This document shows, one piece after another, positions 16,834 through 25,034 of a DNA stretch of 64,000 nucleotides. Below the pieces are notes generated by a model. That model saw only the letters and a list, made by a program, of their open reading frames with translations, did no database searches and was not told the origin of the DNA. Made by a program: the position numbers and the translations under genes. Each line of letters opens with the position of its first letter. The stretch's first letter is position 1. This DNA comes from Flavobacterium sp. YJ01 (lineage in GTDB: Bacteria; Bacteroidota; Bacteroidia; Flavobacteriales; Flavobacteriaceae): contig NZ_CP119757.1 of assembly GCF_029320955.1 (NCBI RefSeq), positions 4,712,001-4,776,000 on the forward strand, given 5' to 3'.

Positions 16834-17313
16834 ATGAATAAAAAAACAAAAGATTATGTGATTCAAAAAATGAAATGGCCAATTAGCTATTTTGATTACA
16901 TAAGTAATTATTTCGTGTTGTTTATGCCTCTGTTTTTGATTTATGCTGGTATAGCTAATTATGAAAAAGATGGGCCATTTCTTATATCGTGGGGATTTGT
17001 AATATTGATTTTTTTTATTTTAAGAATTGAGATCGAGCGTCGATTTAAAGCTTTGGTTTTAGTAAAAGATTATTCTACAGACGAAATCGGAAAGTTATTG
17101 CAAAAAAATAATTGGATTTTAAGCGGTAATGGCGATGGAATTTTAGAATTTCATACAAATGCTTCTTCATTTTCTTGGGGACAAAAAGTCACAATAATTA
17201 AAGTTTCAAGAGAAAAAATATTGATAAATACTTTACCTGCTGGCAGAGCTCCTTTTACTTTTTTCAAGGATATACTTAATTATAAAGTAGTTAAAAGGAT
17301 ATTAGAAGAATAA
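16834..17313 (+). CDS. Uncharacterised membrane protein
   Basis: A 159-residue protein with two close hydrophobic helices (about 22-42 and 49-68), followed by a basic turn (RIEIERRFKALVLVKDY) and a soluble domain of about 85 residues with mixed alpha/beta character (STDEIGKLLQKNNWILSG, GDGILEFHTNASSFSWGQ). No recognisable motif. It lies 47 bases after kdsB on the same strand and shares a terminator downstream, so co-transcription with kdsB is possible. Confidence 0.65.
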   Translation: MNKKTKDYVIQKMKWPISYFDYISNYFVLFMPLFLIYAGIANYEKDGPFLISWGFVILIFFILRIEIERRFKALVLVKDYSTDEIGKLLQKNNWILSGNGDGILEFHTNASSFSWGQKVTIIKVSREKILINTLPAGRAPFTFFKDILNYKVVKRILEE

Positions 17314-17318
17314 AAAAC

Positions 17319-17348
17319 AAAAAAGCTCCAAAATTTTGGAGCTTTTTT
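17319..17348. terminator. Bidirectional terminator between convergent genes
   Basis: Perfect palindrome AAAAAAGCTCC-AAAATTTT-GGAGCTTTTTT, with A and T tracts on both sides. Confidence 0.9.
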
Positions 17349-17369
17349 TAATATCGAAAACATTCTAAA

Positions 17370-19784
17370 TTACTGGTATAAAGCAGGATATTTAGAAGGA
17401 TTAACTTCATTCATCATTTCGTAGATTTTCTCGTAAATATCTTCTGCTGAAGGTTTAGAGAAATAATCGCCATCAGTTCCGTAGGCAGGTCGGTGTGCTT
17501 TTGCTGCTAAAGTCTGAGGTTTGCTGTCTAAATATTTGTAAGCATCTTGTTCTTCTAAAATCTGTTGTAAAATAAATGCAGAAGCTCCGCCAGGAACATC
17601 TTCATCAATTACTAAAAGACGATTTGTTTTGGCAATACTTTTTACAATGTCTTTATTAATATCAAATGGAAGCAAAGATTGAACATCAATAACTTCACAG
17701 TCAATTCCTTTTTCTGCCAATTCATTAGCTGCTTGCTGAACCAATCTTAAAGTCGATCCGTAAGAAACTAAAGTAATATCTGCACCTTCTCTTAAAGTTT
17801 CTACAACTCCTATTGGCGTTTTAAATTCACCAAAATTTAAAGGCGTTTTTTCTTTTAAGCGATATCCATTCAAACATTCGATAACTAAAGCAGGTTCGTC
17901 ACATTCTAACAAGGTGTTATAAAAACCAGCAGCTTGCGTCATATCTCTCGGAACCAAAACATGAATTCCGCGAATCGCATTGATAATCATTCCCATTGGA
18001 GAACCAGAATGCCAGATACCTTCTAAACGGTGTCCACGGGTTCTGATGATTAATGGTGCTTTTTGTTTTCCAACCGTTCTATATTGTAATGTCGCTAAAT
18101 CATCACTCATGATCTGAATTGCGTACAATAAATAATCTAAATATTGAATTTCTGCAATCGGACGTAAACCTCTCAAAGCCATTCCGATACCTTGACCGAT
18201 AATAGTTGCTTCACGAATTCCGACATCGGCAACACGAAGTTCTCCGTATTTTTCCTGCATTCCTTCCAAACCTTGATTTACGTCTCCAATGTTTCCAACA
18301 TCTTCACCGAAAATTAAAGTTTCTGGGTATTTTGCAAATAATGCATCAAAGTTATCGCGAAGAATCATTCTTCCATCTAAATCTGGTTTTGCATTTTCAG
18401 CATATTTAGGAAGCACTTTTTCTACAGAAAATACATTTTCATTTGATTCTGAATGTAGATTACTGCTGAATTTTTCTTGAGTTTCGGCTATGAAATTGGT
18501 AATCCAGTTTGATAAAAGAACTTTACTGTTTGGAACTTCAATAAAACGAAGAATCTTTCTTGAGTAAACCAATAATTCCTTTTTTAAAGGCGCTTTAATC
18601 GCTGCCAATTCAGAAATTAATTTTTTGATTCTATCTTTATGATTAATGCTCGCTTTGGCAATTTGTTCTAATAAAGCTAAAAGATTTTTTTGTTCCTCAA
18701 TAATCGGATTTATGAAAGCATTCCATGCATCTTTTTTAGCTTCTAAAACCTCTTTTTTCAATTGAAAATCAAGTTCTGCCAATTCTTCTGGAGAAGCAAT
18801 ATTAATGGCAATCATCCAAAGACGCATTTGGCGAATACAATCGAAATCTTTTTCCCAAGCCAGTCTTTCTGCACTTTTGTAACGTTCGTGAGAACCAGAA
18901 GTAGAGTGACCTTGCGGCTGTGTTAATTCGTTTACGTGAATTAAAACCGGAATATGTTCTTCACGTGCAATTGCTCCGGCTCTTTCATAAGTCGAAACTA
19001 ATTCGGCATAATCCCAACCTTTTACTCTAAAGATTTCATAACCTTTAGAATCTTCATCGCGCTGATATCCTTTTAATATTTCAGAAATATTTTCTTTTGT
19101 AGTTTGGTGTTTAGCGTGAACAGAAATTCCGTATTCATCATCCCAAACACTCATTACCATTGGCACTTGTAAAACTCCAGCCGCGTTTATCGTTTCAAAA
19201 AATAAACCTTCAGAAGTACTTGCATTACCGATAGTTCCCCAAGCAACTTCATTTCCATTTACAGAAAATTTATCTTTTATTGTAATTCCGTCAACGTTTC
19301 TATAAATTTTAGAAGCTTGAGCCAATCCTAATAATCTTGGCATTTGTCCCGCAGTTGGAGATATATCTGAACTTGAGTTTCTTTGTTTTGTTAAGTCTTT
19401 CCAAGAACCATCTTCGTTTAAACTGTGCGTAACAAAGTGTCCGCCCATTTGTCTACCCGCTGACATTGGATCGAAAGCTAAATCGGTATGACCATATAAA
19501 CCAGCAAAAAATTGTCTTGAATCTAATTCGCCAATAGCCATCATAAAAGTTTGATCGCGATAGTATCCAGAACGGAAATCACCGTTTTTAAAAGCTTTTG
19601 CCATTGCCAGTTGCGGAACTTCTTTTCCGTCACCGAAAATTCCAAACTTAGCTTTTCCTGTTAATACCTCTTTTCGACCTAAAAGACTACATTCACGGCT
19701 AGTTACAGCTATTCTATAGTCATTCAATACCTCAGTTTTGAAATCTTCAAATGTCAGTGTAGTATTGTTTTTTTCTTTTATCAT
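17370..19784 (-). CDS. Fused E1 alpha/beta 2-oxoacid dehydrogenase component
   Basis: An 804-residue thiamine-diphosphate enzyme joining an E1-alpha-like half (about 20-340) to an E1-beta half (about 470-804). The beta half has IFGEDVGNIGDVNQGLEGM, REATIIGQGIGMALRGLRPI, RTRGHRLEGIWHSGSPMG and DEDVPGGASAFILQQI. In the alpha half the usual GDG...NN cofactor motif is altered: GNA at 186-188 and DDEYG at 215-219. Such fusions are common in Bacteroidota and are usually annotated as branched-chain 2-oxoacid (2-oxoisovalerate) dehydrogenase E1. It would decarboxylate branched-chain keto acids to feed iso-fatty acid synthesis; E2 and E3 are elsewhere. Substrate is by analogy. Confidence 0.85.
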   Translation of the reverse strand: MIKEKNNTTLTFEDFKTEVLNDYRIAVTSRECSLLGRKEVLTGKAKFGIFGDGKEVPQLAMAKAFKNGDFRSGYYRDQTFMMAIGELDSRQFFAGLYGHTDLAFDPMSAGRQMGGHFVTHSLNEDGSWKDLTKQRNSSSDISPTAGQMPRLLGLAQASKIYRNVDGITIKDKFSVNGNEVAWGTIGNASTSEGLFFETINAAGVLQVPMVMSVWDDEYGISVHAKHQTTKENISEILKGYQRDEDSKGYEIFRVKGWDYAELVSTYERAGAIAREEHIPVLIHVNELTQPQGHSTSGSHERYKSAERLAWEKDFDCIRQMRLWMIAINIASPEELAELDFQLKKEVLEAKKDAWNAFINPIIEEQKNLLALLEQIAKASINHKDRIKKLISELAAIKAPLKKELLVYSRKILRFIEVPNSKVLLSNWITNFIAETQEKFSSNLHSESNENVFSVEKVLPKYAENAKPDLDGRMILRDNFDALFAKYPETLIFGEDVGNIGDVNQGLEGMQEKYGELRVADVGIREATIIGQGIGMALRGLRPIAEIQYLDYLLYAIQIMSDDLATLQYRTVGKQKAPLIIRTRGHRLEGIWHSGSPMGMIINAIRGIHVLVPRDMTQAAGFYNTLLECDEPALVIECLNGYRLKEKTPLNFGEFKTPIGVVETLREGADITLVSYGSTLRLVQQAANELAEKGIDCEVIDVQSLLPFDINKDIVKSIAKTNRLLVIDEDVPGGASAFILQQILEEQDAYKYLDSKPQTLAAKAHRPAYGTDGDYFSKPSAEDIYEKIYEMMNEVNPSKYPALYQ

Positions 19785-19974
19785 AATCTTGTAGGGTCAT
19801 GTTATTATGTCGCGAAATTACTTAAAAACAATCAATAATCATAATTCTTTGAACTAAATATAATTTAATTATTTGTATTCAAAATCAAAAAACTACGTAT
19901 TTTATTTATGTAATTTTTATGTAAAATTTAATTTTATTGATAATTTCGCAAGTTTTTGTTTAATTTTTATTTGA

Positions 19975-22803
19975 TTAAAACCATTTTCGGGTAAAAAGAG
20001 TAACTAATGTTTTTGGTGAGAAAGTGATTATAAATCGTATTTTTTCATTGTATTTTGTTTGCGTTATTTCCCATCCGTTATTAGAATAAACAGGAAAATA
20101 AAGTTCAAAGTAGTCAGGAACCAAGTTTAAACGTACTCCAGTATCGTAGGCAAAAAACTCACTTTGATGTTTGTTTTTCATAAAACCAATATCGCCATAA
20201 AGTTCAATCCAATTCCAAACGGCATAACTTGCATTCAAAGTTGTCATCCATTGATTTGCGTAAGATGGTTCCAGTTGCGATTTAAATCCGCCTTCGGCAA
20301 TTACATATTGCTGACTGAAAAAGCCTGTACTTTCTGATCTTCCAAAAAGATTATAATCAAATAAATAATCTGTCGGGCGGTCTAAACCAAAACTGAAATA
20401 GTCTGAATTTGTTGTATTATAAAGAAAAGTTCCTGCGAATAATCTTAAGTTTAACTTTTTGTTGTTTTGAAATAATCTTCTGTATTCAATTTCACCCGAA
20501 AGTTTTCCAAAATCTCCCGCAAACTGAACATCAGTCATAAAATTAAAATGATTGATTAATTCTGTTTTTGTATTGGAATATCGGGCGTTAAAAATAGAAT
20601 AGTTTGGTTTTGAATTGTCTGTAATATATTCGCTCGCTTCACGATTTACAATTATCTGACGCGCCATAATAAGCTGTTTTCTGTTGTCTCTAAAATCTTT
20701 TTCGCGAATACGGAATTGCACCATCGGATTTAATCTTAAATAAGTTGCATCCGGAGCATAATGAAAGTAGTTTTGACTTAAAGAATAACGCACATTAAAC
20801 AAAGTGCTGTTTCGATAATACTGATTCCAAGAAAATGCTGACGATCCTGATAAGCTTCCTGTTTTAGAAGAAAAAGCAGGATTAATATCAAAATTAAACG
20901 GCTTGTCTAGAATGGTTTTGTTATGAAATCGAATACCAGGCGTAAGTCCGTCGTAATAATTATAATAGATTGTCGGAATGTATAAAATCTGATTGTAATT
21001 AGGATCTTCTAAATCTTTAGCAAAATTAAATTTTATTGGACGATTCAGAGCAATGTTTTTCAGTGATTTCCAGTTGTTTCTCTGATTGTATTCTGGAACT
21101 TCATTATCAAAATTAATTACAATTTTATCTGCATTTTTTCGTGGTAATTCGTAGACAGAATCTTTGTTTTTTGGTTCTATCCATTCTTTAAAAACAACCT
21201 GATTTTTTTTAGTTCCATAAACAGGAATTGGCGCATAAATTCCGGTTTTGTTTTTAATAGAAAAAGAAACGCTGTCTGTAGTTCTAGAAACATGACTGAA
21301 TTTATAATCGATTATATCTCGAGAATCTATAATTGTTTTAAAAAACCAATCGATGTTTTTAGGACTTTTTTTAGTTAGAATTTTTTCAAAATCATAACGA
21401 TTAGATTGTCCAATTTTATTCAAGTTATAAAACTCTTTTACACTTTCTGTAACAATGTCATGATTCAGATAATCGTCTAAATAACTTAAGCTTAAACCTG
21501 CTCGGTATTTACTTGCAATCTGTTCGTTAAATTTAATTAGCGTATTTTTTGGATCTCCCAACGGCTGATCTAAATTTTTACGAGCCATAAGCATATAATA
21601 ATAGCTGTATTGCTCATTAAAAGTTAGATTAGTAATGTTATAGCTGCTGAACAATTTCATGTTAGAAAGTCTTCCGAGCATTTTTTGGTCTTCATGATGC
21701 TCTTCCATGTATTTCATCATGGCATAAATCTGGATTCCATCATAAACCCAATTGTCTTTTCTTGGATCTAATCGAAGACTGTTTTTGAGATAATTGTTTA
21801 AAAATGTTTTTAAAAACTGAATTTCAAAAATAAAATCATCTGAAAACGGACTAATAAAAGAAGGGAGCTGGTTCAATCCGTAAAATGGATTTCGTTCATA
21901 ATCCGCCTGCGATACGGTGATTTTATCGTGCGGATATTCGCCAATAAAACCTTCCATAAATGAAACAACTCTGTCTATAATAACAGCTTTTTGAATTTCG
22001 CTTATTTTTTTACTTTTTAAATCTGTTGAAACTTCGATTAAACCATTATCATAAGTTCTAAAGCTATTTTGCTTTTCTATATAAAGACTAAAATCGGATC
22101 TGTTTTTGCCTGAAAAAGAATAAACGCTATAATCAGAATTACTGACGTCTTTAGAAATCGAATTTAAATCGGTTGTAATAGCATATTGATTTGGAATTTT
22201 AATGGCAACTTCATAATCGGCAATGGCATTTGCAATGTCGTCTAGATTAAAATTGTTGTATTTTATAAAGTCATCATTTTCATAACGCGCAGGACTTATA
22301 AACCAATTTTTTAAAGCCATACCGCCATTTTGATCAAAACCGAAATGAGTAAATTTATCGTTCGGAATTTTAGCAATATAAGTAAGATGCAAATCGATTT
22401 TTTCGTTTGGAGCCAGTTTTTGATTCAGGCGAACAATGATAAAGTCTGGATTTTTCTCAGTTCTTTCCCATTCCAAAGCTAAAGAACTATCATCTGTCAA
22501 GCTTAAAATTGTAGTTTTTCCTCTATCAACAGCCTTTGCTAAATGAAATCCTCTGTAAAATTCATCTGAAAAACGTCTTGCTAAAGGTGTATTTTTATCT
22601 ACAAAAGCATTATTCCAATCATTAAGAACAATTGAATTGAGAGAATCATTTGAAGTATTGTAGAAAGTAAGATCCTGTTTTATATTCAGAGTTTTAAGCT
22701 CAAGATTTACCGCCACTTCCATCTTAGATTGATGTTGTGCAGAAAGTTTTATCGAAAAAAATAAAACTATAATGAGGCAAATAATTTTATAAAGTGCTTT
22801 CAA
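19975..22803 (-). CDS. M1-aminopeptidase-like exported protein without zinc site, fused to a barrel-like domain
   Basis: A 942-residue protein beginning at a TTG codon that is needed to include the signal peptide (KALYKIICLIIVLFFSIKLS, then AQ); the next in-frame ATG would remove it. Residues about 25-370 follow the M1/gluzincin order: an N-terminal beta sandwich, then YPHDKITVSQADYERNPFYG. The catalytic residues are gone: the HEXXH position reads FEIQFLKTFLNN (326-337) and the NEG motif reads YDG (354-356). Residues about 630-942 are strand-rich with aromatic belts (FRIREKDFRDNRKQL, NLRLFAGTFLYNTT) and end in RKWF, typical of an outer-membrane barrel. Probably a non-catalytic surface or assembly protein; role unknown. 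Confidence 0.7.
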   Translation of the reverse strand: MKALYKIICLIIVLFFSIKLSAQHQSKMEVAVNLELKTLNIKQDLTFYNTSNDSLNSIVLNDWNNAFVDKNTPLARRFSDEFYRGFHLAKAVDRGKTTILSLTDDSSLALEWERTEKNPDFIIVRLNQKLAPNEKIDLHLTYIAKIPNDKFTHFGFDQNGGMALKNWFISPARYENDDFIKYNNFNLDDIANAIADYEVAIKIPNQYAITTDLNSISKDVSNSDYSVYSFSGKNRSDFSLYIEKQNSFRTYDNGLIEVSTDLKSKKISEIQKAVIIDRVVSFMEGFIGEYPHDKITVSQADYERNPFYGLNQLPSFISPFSDDFIFEIQFLKTFLNNYLKNSLRLDPRKDNWVYDGIQIYAMMKYMEEHHEDQKMLGRLSNMKLFSSYNITNLTFNEQYSYYYMLMARKNLDQPLGDPKNTLIKFNEQIASKYRAGLSLSYLDDYLNHDIVTESVKEFYNLNKIGQSNRYDFEKILTKKSPKNIDWFFKTIIDSRDIIDYKFSHVSRTTDSVSFSIKNKTGIYAPIPVYGTKKNQVVFKEWIEPKNKDSVYELPRKNADKIVINFDNEVPEYNQRNNWKSLKNIALNRPIKFNFAKDLEDPNYNQILYIPTIYYNYYDGLTPGIRFHNKTILDKPFNFDINPAFSSKTGSLSGSSAFSWNQYYRNSTLFNVRYSLSQNYFHYAPDATYLRLNPMVQFRIREKDFRDNRKQLIMARQIIVNREASEYITDNSKPNYSIFNARYSNTKTELINHFNFMTDVQFAGDFGKLSGEIEYRRLFQNNKKLNLRLFAGTFLYNTTNSDYFSFGLDRPTDYLFDYNLFGRSESTGFFSQQYVIAEGGFKSQLEPSYANQWMTTLNASYAVWNWIELYGDIGFMKNKHQSEFFAYDTGVRLNLVPDYFELYFPVYSNNGWEITQTKYNEKIRFIITFSPKTLVTLFTRKWF

Positions 22804-22878
22804 ATATTGGCTTAAAAATGTTCTGATATACTTAAGTTACGTACATATTGGGACTTCGGATTTTTGTAAAAATAACAT

Positions 22879-22908
22879 AAAAAAAGCTGTTTAAAAAAAC
22901 AGCTTTCA
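22879..22908 (-). terminator. Terminator of the LOG-family gene
   Basis: AAAGCTGTTT pairs with AAACAGCTTT around a four-base loop, followed on the minus strand by a run of T. Confidence 0.85.
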
Positions 22909-22934
22909 ATTTTTGCGTATTTGCGATAAATTTT

Positions 22935-23015
22935 AACCATATAAGTGATATAAGTTCATTTAAAAGCATTGCTTTAAGCGTAAGACTTAAATATATTTAT
23001 ATCACTTATATGGTT
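22935..23015. repeat. 81-bp palindromic element with 19-bp perfect arms
   Basis: AACCATATAAGTGATATAA and its exact complement lie at the two ends. The 43-bp middle contains a weaker internal palindrome around AAAGCATTGCTTT. It starts seven bases after the LOG stop and precedes the terminator on that strand. No coding content. Confidence 0.8.
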
Positions 23016-23021
23016 CAAAAA

Positions 23022-23750
23022 TTAGAAATTCGGACTTAAATCGTACTTTTTGTAGAATTTATCCAAAACGTCTACAACTTCATCTTCGGTGTCGACAATT
23101 TTAAAAAGATTTAAATCTTCTGGACTAACGGTGTGCATTTTTTCTACCAAAACCGTTTTTACCCATTCGATCAGACCAGACCAAAATTCAACTCCAACCA
23201 AAATGATTGGAAATTTTCCAATTTTCTTAGTCTGAATTAATGTGATCGCTTCAAACATTTCGTCTAAAGTTCCAAAACCACCTGGCATTACCACAAAACC
23301 TTGAGAATATTTAACGAACATTACTTTTCTCACAAAGAAATAATCGAAATTCAAGTTTTTATCGTGATCGATATAAGGGTTAAAGTGCTGTTCAAAAGGA
23401 AGTTCAATATTCAAACCAACCGAAGTTCCGCCTCCTAAATGCGCGCCTTTATTTCCAGCCTCCATAATTCCGGGACCACCTCCTGTAATCACTCCGTAAC
23501 CTGCTTTACTGATTTTATAAGCAATTTTTTCAGCCAATTGATAGTATTTGTCTTCTGGTTTTGTTCTTGCAGAACCAAAAATAGAAACACACGGACCAAT
23601 ACGCCCCATTGCTTCGTAACCGTTTACAAACTCAGACATAATTTTAAAAATCGCCCAGCTGTCATTGGTTCTAATTTCATTCCACGTTTTTTGTTTCAAA
23701 CGGTCCTGAATTACTTTATCTTCATCATTATCAAAATCTTCTAATCTCAT
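23022..23750 (-). CDS. LOG-family protein (nucleoside 5'-monophosphate phosphoribohydrolase fold)
   Basis: A 242-residue Rossmann-fold protein of the TIGR00730/LOG family. It shows the two diagnostic motifs GGGPGIMEAGNKGA at about 90-103 and MPGGFGTLDE at about 155-164. Members cleave ribose-5-phosphate from nucleoside monophosphates (LOG activates cytokinins); some older entries are wrongly called lysine decarboxylase. An N-terminal extension of about 50 acidic and basic residues precedes the fold, as in the bacterial group II proteins. It is a single gene with its own terminator. Confidence 0.88.
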   Translation of the reverse strand: MRLEDFDNDEDKVIQDRLKQKTWNEIRTNDSWAIFKIMSEFVNGYEAMGRIGPCVSIFGSARTKPEDKYYQLAEKIAYKISKAGYGVITGGGPGIMEAGNKGAHLGGGTSVGLNIELPFEQHFNPYIDHDKNLNFDYFFVRKVMFVKYSQGFVVMPGGFGTLDEMFEAITLIQTKKIGKFPIILVGVEFWSGLIEWVKTVLVEKMHTVSPEDLNLFKIVDTEDEVVDVLDKFYKKYDLSPNF

Positions 23751-24024
23751 TTTAGGTATTTTAATTTATTATTATGTTTTATGTGAAAGATCTTTCTTTA
23801 AAACTTTGAATTTTTCAGAAAAAGCGGACACTAAATTAACACTTTTTTCTAGAATTGTTATAAAAAACAGGAATTATAATCTAAAAGTAATATTGGGATA
23901 ATGATAAAATTGAATTCCTTATTTCATTATCAGTGTATTAGTGAAATTTAGCATTGGCTATAAATTAGAAATATGATAGGAAGTGAGAATGCTTTTATCG
24001 CTATTTTGCTGTTAAGAAAGCCTG

Positions 24025-24933
24025 TCACTTCAAATTTTCTATTGTAATAGTTCGATAAGTTTCGCAATAAAAATTTTTAGGAGTATTATTTCTTTTTCCG
24101 GGTTTTATTATTTCATTAAAAGAAAGAATAACTCGATCAATTTCGTCTTTTATAACTTTGTTTGGTGCAATGGAATTTACGTTTATAATTTTGCCTTCTT
24201 TATTAATGGTAAAGCGAGGACTAAAAATAATTTCTCCCCTTAATTCTTGATTATTAAGAGTTTTTAGTGAAATATTCTTTAGCAAATATTCATACAATTT
24301 ATCATAAAGACATTTGTTAAGTTGCCCGTATAACGGAGAATCTTCACATCCTTTTATCAATGGAGGAATATCAGTTACTGCAAATTGGCTAGCTTTTATT
24401 ACAATCTCTTTGTTTTCTTTTGCGAATAATTGAACGCTGATTTTACCAGATTTATCATTTTCTTTCAACCCTAATTTTTCTAAAGGATATTTTTTGAAAA
24501 CCGCAATAACTTTTTTGTCTAATTCTTTGTTTCCAGTATTGATTCGGCAATTTGTTGCTTTACCAGTTTTGCTTAATTCAAAAGTTAAACGAATGGTATA
24601 ATTGTATTTTCTGTTTGAAAAATTGTTATACAAATAAGAATCTTTAATTGCGGTAAAGTCAATTTTTTTGAGCAGTTTTTTCTCCAGATAAATCTTAAAA
24701 AAGTTTGCCAAATCACTGTTTTCGCTTGGAAGAGCTAAAGCTTGAAAGGTATTATTTTCGCTTAAATATTCGTCTTCCTTTTCTTGTTTGGTGTAGTAAG
24801 GATTATCAGATTGATCTTCTTTTATGTTTTTAATTCGCTCACGTACAACTTTATTAATACTGTCTTTTTGAGATTGGGAATAGGAGGTAAGTGAGAATAT
24901 CGATATTATAATAAATAATACGGTGGTTTTCAT
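24025..24933 (-). CDS. Exported protein with TonB C-terminal-like repeats
   Basis: A 302-residue periplasmic protein with a Sec signal (MKTTVLFIIISIFSLTSYSQ). It has two segments resembling the TonB C-terminal domain: about 108-170 (YTIRLTFELSKTGKATNCRI, then DKKVIAVFKKYPLEKL) and about 188-300, opening with IPPLIKGCEDSP and containing RFTINKEGKIINVNSIAPNK. In flavobacterial energy transducers a PxFPGCE-type motif opens this domain. No N-terminal membrane anchor remains after cleavage, so it cannot couple to ExbBD by itself. Monocistronic. Function unknown. Confidence 0.65.
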   Translation of the reverse strand: MKTTVLFIIISIFSLTSYSQSQKDSINKVVRERIKNIKEDQSDNPYYTKQEKEDEYLSENNTFQALALPSENSDLANFFKIYLEKKLLKKIDFTAIKDSYLYNNFSNRKYNYTIRLTFELSKTGKATNCRINTGNKELDKKVIAVFKKYPLEKLGLKENDKSGKISVQLFAKENKEIVIKASQFAVTDIPPLIKGCEDSPLYGQLNKCLYDKLYEYLLKNISLKTLNNQELRGEIIFSPRFTINKEGKIINVNSIAPNKVIKDEIDRVILSFNEIIKPGKRNNTPKNFYCETYRTITIENLK

Positions 24934-25034
24934 ATTTCGCTTTTTTAGAGCTAAAATATAAAATTATTACTATTAAATTATAAAAATATAAGCATCTTTG
25001 TCAATGTTGGAAAACCTTGATAAAGATGCTGTTT

